The notes beneath the pieces are model-generated. The model was not told the origin of the DNA. It did not search any database and worked only from the letters and a program-made list of their open reading frames with translations. A DNA stretch of 64,000 nucleotides. Source: Synergistota bacterium. GTDB lineage: Bacteria; Synergistota; Synergistia; Synergistales; Synergistaceae. The position numbers were made by a program, and so were the translations under genes. Shown here one piece after another: positions 16,135 through 24,944 of this stretch (position 1 is the first letter of the stretch; each line of letters opens with the position of its first letter). The stretch is taken from NCBI GenBank assembly GCA_023450745.1, contig JAEXGR010000016.1, forward strand, positions 3,533 to 67,532. Direction: 5' to 3'.

Positions 16135-18507
16135 TTAGCGCATTTCTTCATATTCTGTACGCGCGATTATCTCGTTCTGCGTATTGCCGTTTAACTCCGC
16201 AAAGTAGGCGCTGTATCCCGCGACGCGGACGATGAGGTCGCGGTAATCGTCGGGGCGGCGCTGCGCCTCCTTTAAATCGTCCGATGAGACGATGTTGAAC
16301 TGTATGTGGTGACCGCCGAGGTCGCACCAAGCGCGGACATAGTCGGCGAGCAGCGCCGCCGAATTGGGCGCGGAGAGCACGGAGGGCGAAAATTTCTGAT
16401 TGTAAAGCACGCCCTGCAATACCTCCATGTGGTCGATCTTGCTCATCGAGCGAACCGCCGCGGTGGGACCGTTATGGTCGCGCCCGCCGACCGGCGATGC
16501 GCCGTCCGAAAAGGGCGTCGCCGCGCTCCGCCCGTCGGGGGTGGCGCCCGTCAGCTCGCCAAAGTAGACGTGCGTCGAAACCGAGTGCAGCTCGGGGATG
16601 TAGAAGCCGCCGCGCATACAGGGGTACTGCACCACCTCTTTGCAGAAGATATGCGAGATGTCGCGCGCCAGAAGGTCGGCGTAATCGTCGTCGTTGCCGA
16701 ATTTCGGCGCGGCGGCGCAGAGCTCTTTCAGCTCTTCCGCGCCGGCAAAGTCATTTTTAAGAGCCGCGAGCAGCTCCGCGGGCGAGGCGCTCCGGTCGTC
16801 AAAGACGACCTTTTTGACCGCGGCCATCGCGTCGGCGGCCGAAGCGAGGCCGACCCCGAAGATGCCGGAGAAGTTATAGCGCACGCCGCCCTCCTGCCGC
16901 GTGAGTCCCGTGTCGATGCAGTCGTCAAGCAGCGCCGAGGTGAAGGGCTCCGGCGCGTGCACCGCGTGGGCCCCGTCTATCAGGTCATAAGCACGGACAA
17001 TGAGTTTAACAAAATAGGCGACCTGAGCCTCAAAGGCCCCCATCAGCTCGTCAAACCGCTTAAAATCGGCAAGCTTTCCCGTATGCGGCCCCGTCTGCTT
17101 CCCTGTGACGGGGTCCGCCCCGTCGTTCAGCGCCAGCAGCAAGGCCTTCGGCAGGTTGACATAGCCGCCGTTGGAGCGCGAGTCGCAGGCGCCCTCGATA
17201 TCGGATTCCACACAGTTCATGCAGTAGCCGCGCGCCTCCTCGAGCGTCGCGCCGCGGATCAGATGCTTCGGGATAATGCAGTTGTCGTTCATGATCGCGG
17301 GATAGCCGAGGCCGAGCTTGATCGTCTCGCAGGCCTTCAGCAGCGCGTCGGGGTCGACCTTGTTATGGTAGCGGAAGGAGAGCGAGGGCTGCGGCACGCG
17401 CGCCACCGCGGCGGCCTCCATGATCAGCCCCGTCAGTTCGTTGCAGGCGTCTTCGCCGCGCGCCCCCTGCCCGCCCAGCGTGATATTCTGGAAGAGCGGG
17501 AAGCCCGCGAACGTCCTCGTCGTGACGGAGTCCATCAGCTTGATGATCGCCGTGCACTTTATCCATATCTGGGCCAGCAGCCCGACGGCCTCTTCCTCGG
17601 TGAGCCGCCCCTCCTCGACGTCTTTTTTGTAATAGGGATACATATACTGGTCAAAACGCCCCAGCAGCATCGCGTGCGGGTCAGCCTCAATCTGGGTGAC
17701 CACATAGATCAGCCAGACGGACTGCAGGGCCTCGCGGAAGTTTGAGGCGGGGAACTCCGGCACCCTTTTCAGCGTCGCCGCGATCTCATGCAGCTCCGCC
17801 CGCCGCGCGGGGTCCGCGCACTCCGCAGCCTGTTTCAGGGCTTCGCCGGAATAACGGCGGGCAAAGGAGATCACCGCCTCGCAGGAGATCTTCGCCGCGC
17901 GCCAAAAGGCGACCTTGTTGCCGTCGGCGGCGCACTGCGGCTTAAACGCGGCCAGCTTCGCCTCTATCTCATAGACGATGCCGCGCAGCCCCTTTTCGAG
18001 CAGCTTCTTATTATTCACCGCGATATTGCCGTGCGCCGTTCCCTGCGCGCCGACGGTGATCATCGCCTCGGCCATCGCGTCCTTCGTTTCCGCCGGCACG
18101 AGAGAGGCGGTAACGGAGTCGAGCGAAGCGTCCTGCCAGCCCTCGAGGCACTCGCGCAGGATACTCTTATTCTCCTCCGTAACGCCGATCGCGTCGGCGG
18201 GACGCGTGGCAAAATTATCAAGGTCGGCGAGAATCCAGCGCGCGCCAAGCTCGGGGCAGGCGATCGGCGAACGCGGCTTCGGGGAGTTATGCCCGACAAA
18301 CAGCTCTCCTTCGTCGATAAACAGCGTCATATTTTCCAGAATATGCCGCAGCGCGTAGGCCCGCTTAAGGACCGGCGGCTCCGAGGCATAAAGCTTATAG
18401 GCCTCGGTAACAAGCAGCGCCCGCTCCGGCAGAAGCTCCGTGGGGCAATTTGTGATCATGCGCTCCTTCATTCCCGCAATCCGCTTTAAGGTCTCTTCTC
18501 TGAGCAT
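16135..18507 (-). CDS. Glycyl radical enzyme 2, divergent active-site motif NCVE
   Basis: Second pyruvate formate-lyase-superfamily enzyme, 790 residues, transcribed 13 bases upstream of enzyme 1. The glycyl radical is Gly764 in RVAGYSAYF. The active-site Cys432-Val-Glu434 is in GYCMNCVESDIEG, so the residue before the radical Cys is Asn instead of the usual Gly. The following ACDSRSNGGYVNLPK also differs from enzyme 1, so the two are not a recent duplication and probably act on different substrates or as consecutive steps. The start ATG is 20 bases after the stop of activase 2. Substrate unknown. Confidence 0.9.
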   Translation of the reverse strand: MLREETLKRIAGMKERMITNCPTELLPERALLVTEAYKLYASEPPVLKRAYALRHILENMTLFIDEGELFVGHNSPKPRSPIACPELGARWILADLDNFATRPADAIGVTEENKSILRECLEGWQDASLDSVTASLVPAETKDAMAEAMITVGAQGTAHGNIAVNNKKLLEKGLRGIVYEIEAKLAAFKPQCAADGNKVAFWRAAKISCEAVISFARRYSGEALKQAAECADPARRAELHEIAATLKRVPEFPASNFREALQSVWLIYVVTQIEADPHAMLLGRFDQYMYPYYKKDVEEGRLTEEEAVGLLAQIWIKCTAIIKLMDSVTTRTFAGFPLFQNITLGGQGARGEDACNELTGLIMEAAAVARVPQPSLSFRYHNKVDPDALLKACETIKLGLGYPAIMNDNCIIPKHLIRGATLEEARGYCMNCVESDIEGACDSRSNGGYVNLPKALLLALNDGADPVTGKQTGPHTGKLADFKRFDELMGAFEAQVAYFVKLIVRAYDLIDGAHAVHAPEPFTSALLDDCIDTGLTRQEGGVRYNFSGIFGVGLASAADAMAAVKKVVFDDRSASPAELLAALKNDFAGAEELKELCAAAPKFGNDDDYADLLARDISHIFCKEVVQYPCMRGGFYIPELHSVSTHVYFGELTGATPDGRSAATPFSDGASPVGGRDHNGPTAAVRSMSKIDHMEVLQGVLYNQKFSPSVLSAPNSAALLADYVRAWCDLGGHHIQFNIVSSDDLKEAQRRPDDYRDLIVRVAGYSAYFAELNGNTQNEIIARTEYEEMR

Positions 18508-18527
18508 CGTAATTCATCCTCCGTTTT

Positions 18528-19289
18528 TTATAAAACCCTGATTTTATAACCGCTTAAAATTTCCTTCGCCCTCGCATATTCGCCGTCCGTCGGCGGCGCT
18601 ATATCCGGCAGCGGATAGCTCCGCCCCAGCTCCTCGTAGTGACAGACGCCCATCCGGTGATACTTCAATATCTCCAGCGCCGTTCCCTCGCGCTCGCGTT
18701 CGAGAAACGAACCCGTCGCGCGCAGATTATCCTCCGAATCGTTGAGGCCGGGGATCAGCGGCAGGCGCACCAGAAGCGGCTTCTTCCCCCGCAGCAGCCC
18801 CGCGGCGTTCTCAAGGATATTTTCGTTGCCGACAGCGGTCAGCCGCTTATGCAGTTCCGTATCCATCGCCTTCAGGTCGAACTGGATAAAATCAACCATC
18901 TTTGCAACGCGCATCACCGTCTCATATGAGGCGAAGAGACAGCTCTCGATCGCCGTATGCACGTTATGCGCACGGCAGATATCAAAAAACTCCCCGACAA
19001 AATCGGGCTGGGCCATCACCTCGCCGCCAGAGAGCGTGACGCCGCCGCCTGAGCGCCGCCAAAAGGGCGCGTCGCGCCGGACTTCCGCAAAGAGCTCCGC
19101 CGCCGTCACGTCGCGGCCGAAGATTTTTTTACCGTCGGCGGAACGCTCGATCTCAAAGCTCTGCGACTGGGGACTGCAGCACCAGAGGCAGCGCGCGGGA
19201 CAGCCCTTGAGAAATACCGTCGTGCGTATCCCCGGCCCGTCATGCACCGCATAGTGCGCTATATTGAATATCCTGCCCACAATCGCCAT
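18528..19289 (-). CDS. Short glycyl-radical enzyme activase without ferredoxin insert
   Basis: Radical-SAM activase of 253 residues. The radical-SAM cluster ligands are Cys30, Cys34 and Cys37 in GCPARCLWCC, and SGGGVTLSGGE is the SAM-binding motif. Unlike the activase at 12791 it lacks the eight-Cys ferredoxin insert, resembling the compact PflA form. First gene of the operon activase 2 - enzyme 2 - enzyme 1 - activase 1, so each enzyme appears paired with the activase on its own side. The operon has a near-perfect promoter at 19351-19378 and a palindromic operator at 19312-19322. Confidence 0.93.
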   Translation of the reverse strand: MAIVGRIFNIAHYAVHDGPGIRTTVFLKGCPARCLWCCSPQSQSFEIERSADGKKIFGRDVTAAELFAEVRRDAPFWRRSGGGVTLSGGEVMAQPDFVGEFFDICRAHNVHTAIESCLFASYETVMRVAKMVDFIQFDLKAMDTELHKRLTAVGNENILENAAGLLRGKKPLLVRLPLIPGLNDSEDNLRATGSFLEREREGTALEILKYHRMGVCHYEELGRSYPLPDIAPPTDGEYARAKEILSGYKIRVL

Positions 19290-19311
19290 GAAATCACCTA
19301 ATTTCTTATAT

Positions 19312-19322
19312 TGGTATTACCA
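19312..19322. promoter_or_regulatory. Palindromic operator TGGTATTACCA before the glycyl-radical operon
   Basis: Perfect 11-base palindrome, 28 bases downstream of the -10 and 22 bases upstream of the activase 2 start. An identical copy lies at 21486-21496. TGGT-N3-ACCA is a known FadR-subfamily GntR operator form, and a GntR gene of that type lies at 20453. Confidence 0.65.
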
Positions 19323-19350
19323 GAGGACCAACCAGTACTTTATAACAAAA

Positions 19351-19378
19351 ATTATAGAACAATCAGGCCAATTGTCAA
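19351..19378 (-). promoter_or_regulatory. Consensus sigma-70 promoter of the glycyl-radical operon
   Basis: On the minus strand TTGACA, 16 bases, TATAAT: both hexamers are perfect. The operator lies just downstream of the predicted start, where a bound repressor would block elongation. Confidence 0.85.
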
Positions 19379-19441
19379 GAAGAGAGAAAACCATTCAGTT
19401 TTGCAGTCAATTGTTGCACAGTTTTAAAGGGATATATTATA

Positions 19442-20302
19442 TTATCGCTCTTTAGACGATCTCAAAGTGGAATAGGCGGCCGTTCCGAGGATGAGCGCAC
19501 CTCCTGCCAGCTCGCGCAGCGAAGGAATCTCGCCCAAAAGCAGCGCCGCGGAAATTATTCCGTAGACCGTCTCCAAGCTTGCGATTATCCCCGCCGTCTG
19601 CGCGCGCACGTGTTTCATGCCGCCGATAAACAGCGAGTGCGCGACCCCCGTGAAGACGACGCCGAGCAGAACGAGAAGCCCCCAATCTTTTGCGCTCACC
19701 GCCGGCCGGTAAAAGAGGAGCATCGGCAGCAATACCAGCGCCGCTGCCCCCTGTTCGTAGAAGGCGACCACACTGCCGTCGTAGCGGGCGGCAAATCTGC
19801 GGTTCAGCAGCGACATCACCGCAAAGCTGACGCTGCCCGCCATCCCCCACAGCAGCCCCACGGTCAGGTTGTTCCCGATGTCGAACGCCGGCACGATGAG
19901 AAGCACGCCCATAAACATAATGAAGGCAAAGAGCGCGTCGATCTTTTGCAGCCTTTCACGAAACATCAGCGGCTCGAGGAAGGTGACGAAGATCGGGTAG
20001 GCGGAAAAGGTAAGCAGCGCGATCGCCACCGTGGAGACCTGCACCGAAGTGTAAAAGGCCGTCCAGTGAAAGGCCAGCAGCACGCCAAGAAGCGAGATCG
20101 CAAGATAGTCGGCCCGACTTGCGAGGCGCACGCTCTTTTTTCTCATCAAAAAATATATCCCCATCGAAAGCGTGGCAAAAAATACGCGCCCCAACGTGAT
20201 GTACCGCGCCGGTATATCCACAGACTTGCCAAACAGGCCGGTCAAGCCGAAGAGAAGAACGGCGATGTGGATCTCAAAAAGGCTTCTGCCGCGTCGGTCC
20301 AT
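19442..20302 (-). CDS. EamA/DMT-family transporter
   Basis: Inner-membrane protein of 286 residues with about ten hydrophobic helices arranged as two EamA repeats (about 8-135 and 148-280). Substrates of the family include amino acids, purines and other metabolites; direction is usually efflux. It diverges from the GntR regulator at 20453 and lies upstream of, and codirectional with, the glycyl-radical operon, which nevertheless has its own strong promoter in the 152-base gap. The local operators suggest GntR control, so it could import or export the compound handled by the nearby enzymes. That link is inference. Confidence 0.88.
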   Translation of the reverse strand: MDRRGRSLFEIHIAVLLFGLTGLFGKSVDIPARYITLGRVFFATLSMGIYFLMRKKSVRLASRADYLAISLLGVLLAFHWTAFYTSVQVSTVAIALLTFSAYPIFVTFLEPLMFRERLQKIDALFAFIMFMGVLLIVPAFDIGNNLTVGLLWGMAGSVSFAVMSLLNRRFAARYDGSVVAFYEQGAAALVLLPMLLFYRPAVSAKDWGLLVLLGVVFTGVAHSLFIGGMKHVRAQTAGIIASLETVYGIISAALLLGEIPSLRELAGGALILGTAAYSTLRSSKER

Positions 20303-20327
20303 TAAAATTCCCCTCTCAAAATTTTCC

Positions 20328-20362
20328 TGGTATTGCCTCTGGTCTATTATTTGGTATTATAC
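20328..20362. promoter_or_regulatory. Two imperfect operator copies and a -10 between the EamA and GntR genes
   Basis: TGGTATTGCCT (20328-20338; 9 of 11 match TGGTATTACCA) and TGGTATTATAC (20352-20362; half-site). A consensus TATAAT for the EamA gene lies on the minus strand at 20361-20356 and overlaps the second copy. This suggests autoregulation. Confidence 0.5.
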
Positions 20363-20452
20363 TACTTAGCGTCATTACATTTTGCGATCATTTAAGGTTG
20401 TTAATGTTCAAACAGGCGGAGAAAAATCCGCTTTGACATTGGAGGAACCCTC

Positions 20453-21223
20453 ATGGAGATCAACATGCCCGTTGAAAAAAAAGAGAGCAAGAAAAAGATA
20501 ACCAAAGAAAAGCTCAGGGAACTGATATCCTCGGGAGCCTATAACGAAGGCGACAAGCTGCCTTCAGAGCGGGAACTGGCGCAGATGCTGAACGTCAGCA
20601 GAAACGTTTTGCGCGAGGCGGTGATCTCGATGGTGGCCGAGGGGACTCTCGAGGTGCGCGAGCGGCAGGGAATATTTATAAACAGCCTTGATAACTTCGG
20701 CATGCTCGATTCGCTCAAAAGTTTGCAGATGCTCCCCGCGGACTTCGTCTCATATCAGCTCGAGGTGCGCCTGATTATAGAAGTCCCGGCAGCCGGGCTG
20801 GCGGCGATGCGCCGAACGGAGAACGACATCAGAAAGCTGCGCGACTGCTATGAAAGTTTTGTCAACTGCCCTTATGTCACTCCTGAGGAACAGGCGCTGA
20901 ACGGCAAATGGGAGGCGCTCCTCCACCACCTCGTGACAGAGGCGGCTCACAACCCCATTCTGTCGCGGCTTAACGAAAGCATCAGCGGCCTCGTTAAGCA
21001 AAACAATGTTCTCCTCCACCCTAACACCCTGATGGAAAAGGGCGGCATCGAGCTCATCCAGCAGCGGCATGCGGCGATTATCGAGGCTATAGAAGAAAAA
21101 AGGGCGGAAGACGCCCGCGAAACGCTGAGGCTCCACTTGCTGGAGTCAGCGGAAGTCATGCGCCGAAAACACCCCGAATTGATTACCGAAATTCCTTATC
21201 CCTATTGGAACCTTAAGAACTAA
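20453..21223 (+). CDS. FadR-subfamily GntR transcriptional regulator
   Basis: Regulator of 256 residues. An N-terminal GntR winged helix (about 20-85) carries the signature GDKLPSERELAQMLNVSRNVLREA. A C-terminal all-helical FCD-type ligand domain (about 100-240) includes EVRLIIEVPAAGLAA and a late HAAIIEAI...R...HLLESAE. The family usually binds organic acids and acts as a repressor released by substrate. The ATG has GGAGG 7 bases upstream. Its surroundings hold at least four sites resembling TGGTATTACCA, before the glycyl-radical operon, the EamA/GntR pair, the peptide ABC operon and the gene at 28074, which makes it the likely local regulator. Confidence 0.93.
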   Translation: MEINMPVEKKESKKKITKEKLRELISSGAYNEGDKLPSERELAQMLNVSRNVLREAVISMVAEGTLEVRERQGIFINSLDNFGMLDSLKSLQMLPADFVSYQLEVRLIIEVPAAGLAAMRRTENDIRKLRDCYESFVNCPYVTPEEQALNGKWEALLHHLVTEAAHNPILSRLNESISGLVKQNNVLLHPNTLMEKGGIELIQQRHAAIIEAIEEKRAEDARETLRLHLLESAEVMRRKHPELITEIPYPYWNLKN

Positions 21224-21247
21224 AAGGCCGTTTAAGACGGCGGCAGG

Positions 21248-21282
21248 GCGGCATAGTCCATCAGAGGACTATGCCGCTTTTA
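21248..21282 (+). terminator. Terminator of the GntR gene
   Basis: A 12-bp perfect stem (21248-21259 with 21266-21277), 6-base loop, then TTTT. Confidence 0.85.
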
Positions 21283-21432
21283 ATGCCCAAGGACGGGGCT
21301 GCGGCCCCGAAACGACGGCGGCCAAAAGTAAACTTGCCATATTCCTTAAAATTTAATCCGTTTTATGAGAGGTTAACATCCATATTGACTAAAGATTAAA
21401 AATTAAGCCTGTTTTTCTTAATTTTAATTTAC

Positions 21433-21461
21433 TTGACGCGAATATTTATACATGATATATT
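21433..21461 (+). promoter_or_regulatory. Promoter of the peptide ABC operon
   Basis: TTGACG (21433-21438), 17 bases, TATATT (21456-21461). The promoter of the gene at 28074 has the same hexamers and spacing and shares the 12 bases ending at the -10. The rest of the gap 21283-21676 holds the operator and an untranslated leader of about 200 bases with no other feature seen. Confidence 0.75.
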
Positions 21462-21485
21462 TATCTCAGCTCGTGAAAGAACCAG

Positions 21486-21496
21486 TGGTATTACCA
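21486..21496. promoter_or_regulatory. Palindromic operator TGGTATTACCA before the ABC operon
   Basis: Exact copy of the palindrome at 19312 (13 bases identical including the following GA), 24 bases downstream of the -10. Confidence 0.65.
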
Positions 21497-21676
21497 GAAT
21501 TTTATTTGTATACATCGTATTTAACGTATTCTTCATAAAAAACTCCGTTTGATTACCATTGTTTAACGGAGATGAAAGATGGTCAGTTGCGACAGCGGAG
21601 AAACAACCTGCTAACCAGGGCAGCCTTCGCGGATTTGGAAACAATTGATATTGTTAAAGCAAAGGATGTGTAGAAA

Positions 21677-22594
21677 TTGCTGAAATATGTTTTGAAACGA
21701 ATTATCTCCGCGATTATCACTATTTGGTTCGTTATCACGATTACATTTTTGATCATGCATAACCTGCCGGGAAGTCCCTTCACCAGCGCCAGAGGCCTGC
21801 CAGACGAGACGCGCGCGGCGCTCGAGGCAAAATACGGCCTTGACAAGCCGCTTCCCGTACAGTACGCCACCTATCTGCTGAATTTCATCAAGGGCGACTT
21901 TGGCGTCTCTTACCACAAAAGAGGAGTAACGACGCGCGCGATCATTGAGAGCGGCTTTCCTTACTCGGCGAAAATTGGGATGCTCTCGGTCGCTCTCATC
22001 CTCTCCTTTGGCATATTTTTTGGCGTCTACGCCTCCATCCGGCAAAATATGCTCTCCGACAGGGTATCGATGCTGCTCGCGACGCTTGGGACGACGATTC
22101 CCAGCTTTGTCGTCGCCACCTTATATCTCTACGTTTTCAATAAAAAACTGGGGCTCGTGCCCTCGTACGGGGCGGAAAGTTTCAGCGATTACATCGGCCC
22201 CGCCTTTGCGGTGGGAGCTTTTTCGATCGCGTTTATCACAAGGCTTACGCGCACGTCGATGCTTGAGGTCCTGCAGCAGGACTATATCCGCACGGCAAAG
22301 GCAAAAGGCTTGACAAACTTTGTCGTGATGACCCGCCATGCCCTGCGCAACGCTCTAATTCCGGTGGTCACTTACATGGGGCCCTGCGTGGCGAGCATTG
22401 TCACCGGCTCTTTCGTTGTTGAAAAGGTCTTCGGCATTCCGGGAATCGGATGCCTCTTCACCACCAGCATCCTGAACCGAGACTATTCGCTGATACTTGG
22501 AGTCACCGTGTTCTACGGGGTATTGCTTGTCCTGATGGTTCTCCTTGTCGATATCCTTTACGTATTCATCGATCCCAGGATCAAATTCGACTGA
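21677..22594 (+). CDS. Peptide ABC transporter permease, DppB/OppB family
   Basis: Inner-membrane permease of 305 residues, six predicted helices, starting LKYVLKRIISAIITIWFVITITF, the typical N-terminus of DppB/OppB. The EAA loop that contacts the ATPase is DYIRTAKAKGL...HALRNALIP near residues 198-222. The start is TTG at 21677 with AAAGGATG upstream; there is no in-frame ATG before the conserved N-terminus. First gene of a complete transporter operon (B-C-D-F-A order). Confidence 0.93.
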   Translation: MLKYVLKRIISAIITIWFVITITFLIMHNLPGSPFTSARGLPDETRAALEAKYGLDKPLPVQYATYLLNFIKGDFGVSYHKRGVTTRAIIESGFPYSAKIGMLSVALILSFGIFFGVYASIRQNMLSDRVSMLLATLGTTIPSFVVATLYLYVFNKKLGLVPSYGAESFSDYIGPAFAVGAFSIAFITRLTRTSMLEVLQQDYIRTAKAKGLTNFVVMTRHALRNALIPVVTYMGPCVASIVTGSFVVEKVFGIPGIGCLFTTSILNRDYSLILGVTVFYGVLLVLMVLLVDILYVFIDPRIKFD

Positions 22595-22614
22595 TAAAGG
22601 GAGGGGCGCGTTAC

Positions 22615-23898
22615 ATGCAGAATTTAGAGAAACGGCTTGACCTTGACGACGCGGCGCTGTGGGAAGAGACGGAACATGATTTTACAAAATCAGAAGATAT
22701 AAAACGTAAGAGCCTCACTTTTTATCAGGACGTCTGGAGAAGATTCAGCCATAACAGAACCGCGACGGTCTCGCTGGTATTTATCGCCATCCTGACGATG
22801 ACGGCGATATTTCTCCCCTATTTTTGGAAGTATACATATTCAGACCAGAATCTTGATTATTCGAATATCCCGTGCCGGCTTGCCCTCTACAAGATACCCG
22901 GCGGCGACACGCTGTTCTATATCACAAGCAATTACAACGTTCTCCAGGTCGCCAAAGACGGGGCGCTGGGAAAAATGGCGGAAATTGTCAGCAACAACTC
23001 CATCGCGCGCAAAAAGAGCTTCGCGCTTGACGGCAGAGAGATCATGATCGATTACAGCCAGTATTTTGCCGCGAAGAAGAGGCTTTACACGTTAAGAAGA
23101 GCCGCCAAACGCGGGGAAAATGTCAACCTTCCCGCCGAGGAACGAAATTTTGAAAATATGAAAAGATATATCGTGACGATAGACGGCAAAGAGGCGGAGC
23201 CTGTCGTCAATGTCTGGAATAAGAATTACATCTTGGGCAATGACGCGCTCGGCAGGGATCTTTTTATCAGGATAATCTACGGCGCGCGCATTTCTTTAGC
23301 CGTCGGTTTTGCCACCGCCTTCGTCTGTTTTATCATCGGCGTGCTGTTTGGGGGAATATCAGGTTATTACGGCGGAAAGGTCGACGAGGCGATGATGAGG
23401 GTGGTAGATATCATAAACACGATTCCCACCTTGCTCTATGTCATCCTGCTGCGGGTGCTCTTCGATAATGGCGGCCTCTTTACAATCATCCTGACGATCG
23501 GGCTCACCTACTGGGTCGGCATGGCCAGGCTCGTGCGCGGAGAAGTGCTGTCTTTGAAGAAGCAGGAATTTGTTTTGGCGGCAAAATCTCTGGGAGCGCC
23601 GACAAGGCACATTCTGCTGCGCCATTTGCTGCCCAATATAATGGGGCCGGTCATGGTCACAATAACGATGATGATCCCCAACGCGATCTTTACCGAAGCG
23701 TTTCTGAGCTTCGTCGGCCTCGGAGTATCGGCGCCGATCGCCTCATGGGGCACGCTGTGCAACGACGCGCTGGAGGGGCTTTACACTTTTCCGCAGCAGC
23801 TGCTTTTCCCCGCGGCGGCGATATCTCTCACAATACTGACATTCAACCTGCTGGGTGACGGACTGCGCGACGCGCTGGACCCGAAGCAGAGAAAGTAG
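22615..23898 (+). CDS. Peptide ABC transporter permease, DppC/OppC family, with long periplasmic insertion
   Basis: Second permease, 427 residues versus about 280-300 for typical DppC. The extra length is a soluble stretch of about 150 residues after the first helix (ALVS-LVFIAILTMTAIFLPYFW region) and before NYILGNDALGRDLFIRIIYGARISL, where the usual BPD core resumes. The EAA loop is FVLAAKSLGAPTRHILLRHLLPN. The start chosen is ATG 22615 with AAAGGGAGGGG upstream; the frame is open further up, but that would overlap the preceding gene by 145 bases. The insert includes a polar Lys/Arg-rich segment and may form an external domain that meets the binding protein. Confidence 0.9.
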   Translation: MQNLEKRLDLDDAALWEETEHDFTKSEDIKRKSLTFYQDVWRRFSHNRTATVSLVFIAILTMTAIFLPYFWKYTYSDQNLDYSNIPCRLALYKIPGGDTLFYITSNYNVLQVAKDGALGKMAEIVSNNSIARKKSFALDGREIMIDYSQYFAAKKRLYTLRRAAKRGENVNLPAEERNFENMKRYIVTIDGKEAEPVVNVWNKNYILGNDALGRDLFIRIIYGARISLAVGFATAFVCFIIGVLFGGISGYYGGKVDEAMMRVVDIINTIPTLLYVILLRVLFDNGGLFTIILTIGLTYWVGMARLVRGEVLSLKKQEFVLAAKSLGAPTRHILLRHLLPNIMGPVMVTITMMIPNAIFTEAFLSFVGLGVSAPIASWGTLCNDALEGLYTFPQQLLFPAAAISLTILTFNLLGDGLRDALDPKQRK

Positions 23899-23906
23899 GA
23901 GATAAG

Positions 23907-24944
23907 ATGACGGAAAATAATCGTATCCTTGAAATACGCGATCTGCACACCTCCTTTTTCACGCACCTCGGCGAGGTAAAGGCGATACGGGGCATAGACA
24001 TCCACGTTGACAGAGGAGAGACTCTCGGCATCGTCGGCGAGTCCGGAAGCGGAAAAAGCGTCACGTCGCTTTCCGTGATGCGGCTGCTTCTGCACCCGGG
24101 AAAGGTCGTAGGGGGAGAGATCCTGTTCAAAGGCGAGGATCTCCTGAAAAAAACGGAACGGGAGATGGCGAAGATCCGCGGCAATAACATCGCGATGATC
24201 TTCCAGGACCCGATGACCTCCCTAAACCCGGTGTTAAAAATTGGCTTTCAGATTGAAGAGGCCCTGCTGCAGCATCAGCGCCTCACTAAAAAAGAGGCCT
24301 CGGAAAAGGCCGTCGAAATGCTGAAAATGGTCGGCATTCCGGATGCGGCAAAGCGCGCGGCCTGTTATCCGCACGAATTTTCGGGAGGGATGCGCCAGCG
24401 TGTGATGATCGCGATGGCGCTGTCGTGCCGGCCGGAGCTCCTGATCGCGGACGAGCCGACAACGGCGCTTGACGTCACAATACAGGCGCAGATCATCAGG
24501 CTTATCAAAGAGCTTGGCGAGAACACCGGCACTTCGACGATACTGATAACGCACGACCTCGGCGTCGTCGCGGATATCTGCACGCGCATCGACGTCATGT
24601 ACGCCGGACTGGTGATGGAAGAGGGAAAGACTGACGATATCTTCTTCCACCCCGCGCACCCCTATACGATGGGGCTGCTGAAATCGATACCGAACGTCGC
24701 CACCGGCGTGCGCCGCCGTCTGGTGCCGATACAGGGGACGCCTCCAGACCTTCTGCATCCGCCGCAGGGATGTCCCTTCTCTTCAAGATGCGGTTTCAGC
24801 ATGAATATCTGCGAGAAGCACCTGCCAGGGTACTACCAGGTCGGCGAGGGGCACCGAGTCGCCTGCTGGCTGTTGGATGAACACGCGCCCCGCCGCGGCG
24901 AATATGATGCAATGAAAGGAGGCGTCGGTTCTATTGAACGATAA
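23907..24944 (+). CDS. Peptide ABC transporter ATPase, DppD/OppD family
   Basis: Cytoplasmic ATPase of 345 residues. Walker A GESGSGKS is at 44-51, the Q-loop is in MIFQDPMTSLNP, the signature is FSGGMRQR, Walker B is LLIADEPTTALD, and the switch His is in LITHDLG. The C-terminal oligopeptide-transporter extension has the expected Cys-containing region (GCPFSSRCGF...C...C). It starts 8 bases after dppC and overlaps dppF by 11 bases. It forms the ATPase heterodimer with the next product. Confidence 0.95.
   Translation: MTENNRILEIRDLHTSFFTHLGEVKAIRGIDIHVDRGETLGIVGESGSGKSVTSLSVMRLLLHPGKVVGGEILFKGEDLLKKTEREMAKIRGNNIAMIFQDPMTSLNPVLKIGFQIEEALLQHQRLTKKEASEKAVEMLKMVGIPDAAKRAACYPHEFSGGMRQRVMIAMALSCRPELLIADEPTTALDVTIQAQIIRLIKELGENTGTSTILITHDLGVVADICTRIDVMYAGLVMEEGKTDDIFFHPAHPYTMGLLKSIPNVATGVRRRLVPIQGTPPDLLHPPQGCPFSSRCGFSMNICEKHLPGYYQVGEGHRVACWLLDEHAPRRGEYDAMKGGVGSIER

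Noticed and set aside
21572..21673. 33-codon frame just upstream of the dppB-like gene
   Set aside because: The GGAG directly abuts the ATG, leaving no workable spacing, and no conserved features were seen.
22450..22614. Upstream extension of the dppC-like gene
   Set aside because: It would overlap dppB by 145 bases; ATG 22615 has a good ribosome site.
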